NCBI RefSeq assembly: GCF_001039355.2
Contig: NW_019776024.1
Span: 412,440 to 476,439 of the forward strand
DNA: 64,000 nucleotides
Origin: Lingula anatina
Lineage: Eukaryota; Brachiopoda; Lingulata; Lingulida; Lingulidae
Direction: 5' to 3'
Part shown: in pieces, positions 62,923-64,000 of the stretch
Layout of the letters: each line of letters starts with the position of its first letter
How positions within the stretch are numbered: position 1 is the stretch's first letter
Notes under the pieces: generated by a model
What the model saw: only the letters and a program-made list of their open reading frames with translations
What the model was told of the DNA's origin: nothing
The model's database searches: none
Program-made: the position numbers and the translations under genes

Positions 62923-64000
62923 GTGAGTGCAAAATTGCCTTTTATTAATTTTTTTTTTAAAACAAAATCGAAGATTCACAATTTCTTATCTGAATTGGAA
63001 ATAATCTGTATGGCGTGGAATGAAGAGGTTGGTATTAGAATAAAGAGTGGGAATGGTGATATACCCACTTAACTTAATGGCAAGAGCACTTTAGGTTGAG
63101 TAACACTTCATTATAAGAAGGCTGGTAAGCATAATTTTGTCATGCAAGCAGCTCTTAATTGGATTATTATTGCTAGTGACAGTTATGTAAATACAATACA
63201 AATATGAAAACACTCCACACTGCAACTGTGTATTGTATAAAAGTTTTTGTGTTATGTTAATGTGCCTGTATTGGTCTTCTGCCAAAAAAGAAAAGAGTAA
63301 CCGTCTTGCGATTTCTTAGTGGTTTGGATGACAAATTTCTAATATCACCTAGCATTGTTGATTAATAATTTACATGTGTATGATTTTTTTTTATTAAGTT
63401 GTTCTTTTAACCAGTCTGTGAGAAGACCATGTTTGTTTCATACGCACACCAGGTTAACAATTAAGCACAGTGATATATTTTATGACCACCTTTTTTCCAA
63501 AAAAAAAAGTCGGCCACTAAAGATTGCTTAAACTTTTCTGTAGCTTAGTTGCAGACTGTATTGTCAGATAGCTTCCATATCTATGTAGTCTTACCTCTGA
63601 CCTTCGCAATACAATATGAGCATCCATAAATAAACCAATTGGTGTCATAGCTATAAGGCAATCCACTTGTTTTCCACATTTTTTACACAAACTCTCTCAG
63701 TCATGTATATATGTATGGATTATCTTTAATTTTTAAACTTTGTCTTCATACCATTTAATTATTAATGACTAATGATTAATAATTAAAATAATACAGCACT
63801 CTACTTTTCTAAATTGTGCCATATAGATTATACTTTTTTCAATTTCCCATAAGACAACAGAAAATGTGCTAAAATAAGAAGTTTCTTTTAAACACCTAGA
63901 GTTAACTGATTGTGAACTTAAGCTTATTAAGGCTAGGCATATGTATTTGCATTTTGTGTGGACTTTTAGACTGTTGATTTTTGGCTATGTTACACAACAT
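62923..64000. other. Last VPS18 intron, incomplete
   Basis: The sequence continues as AT-rich intron to the window edge. No acceptor followed by a frame encoding the expected terminal CxxC motif was found, so the last exon lies beyond position 64000. Confidence 0.6.

Noticed and set aside
1-64000. CRISPR arrays, bacterial operons, integrases or prophage
   Set aside because: The window is eukaryotic: spliced genes, introns and microsatellites throughout, with no bacterial gene signatures.

Overview
The window is nuclear DNA from an animal. It is AT-rich and dominated by introns, and the exons found here join through GT-AG introns (one GC-AG) into proteins with clear human relatives. The mix of gene families, the intron density and the small transposon debris suggest a marine lophotrochozoan, most plausibly a mollusc such as a bivalve. 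That assignment is inference; nothing here fixes the species.

Layout. Positions 1-16.5 kb hold no confidently assigned protein gene. They contain a near-identical 1.57 kb duplication (1-1568 and 1722-3289), a few exon-like segments with strong donors on the plus strand (4.2-5.4 kb), and a dense patch of mobile-element remains at 6.1-13.9 kb. Those remains are a TTAA-flanked MITE in two copies, a palindrome whose centre resembles a hammerhead ribozyme, and an inverted-repeat element that contains a diverged copy of a neighbouring segment. Positions 16.5-43.4 kb carry a 22-exon plus-strand gene for a long CRACR2A/Rab46-type protein (EF hands, coiled coil, low-complexity linker, Rab GTPase). One 91-bp coiled-coil exon lies in a 2.13 kb duplication bounded by single N characters. 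Positions 43.55-46.93 kb (minus) encode XRCC4, the DNA ligase IV scaffold of non-homologous end joining. Positions 47.72-48.96 kb (plus) encode TMEM167A (Kish-A), a 72-residue secretory-pathway membrane protein. Positions 49.83-51.52 kb (minus) encode TMEM101, a multi-pass membrane protein. From 52.2 kb to the right edge (plus) lies VPS18, the RING-containing core subunit of the HOPS and CORVET tethering complexes, with its last exon outside the window.

The five genes alternate strands: CRACR2A> <XRCC4 TMEM167A> <TMEM101 VPS18>. This gives two convergent pairs and two divergent pairs with short shared promoter regions. XRCC4 and TMEM167A are also head-to-head neighbours in the human genome, so that pair looks like ancient linkage. 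Four of the genes are unrelated housekeeping or DNA-repair functions. CRACR2A, TMEM167A and VPS18 all act in membrane traffic, but I see no sign that they form one functional cluster.

The most useful observations are these: the duplicated CRACR2A exon cannot be spliced in twice without an immediate stop codon, and it looks like an assembly artefact; a TTAA MITE has a preserved empty site in a paralogous copy; a hammerhead-like core sits inside a 45-bp-arm palindrome; and a 40-bp duplication in XRCC4 intron 1 has created a decoy splice acceptor.
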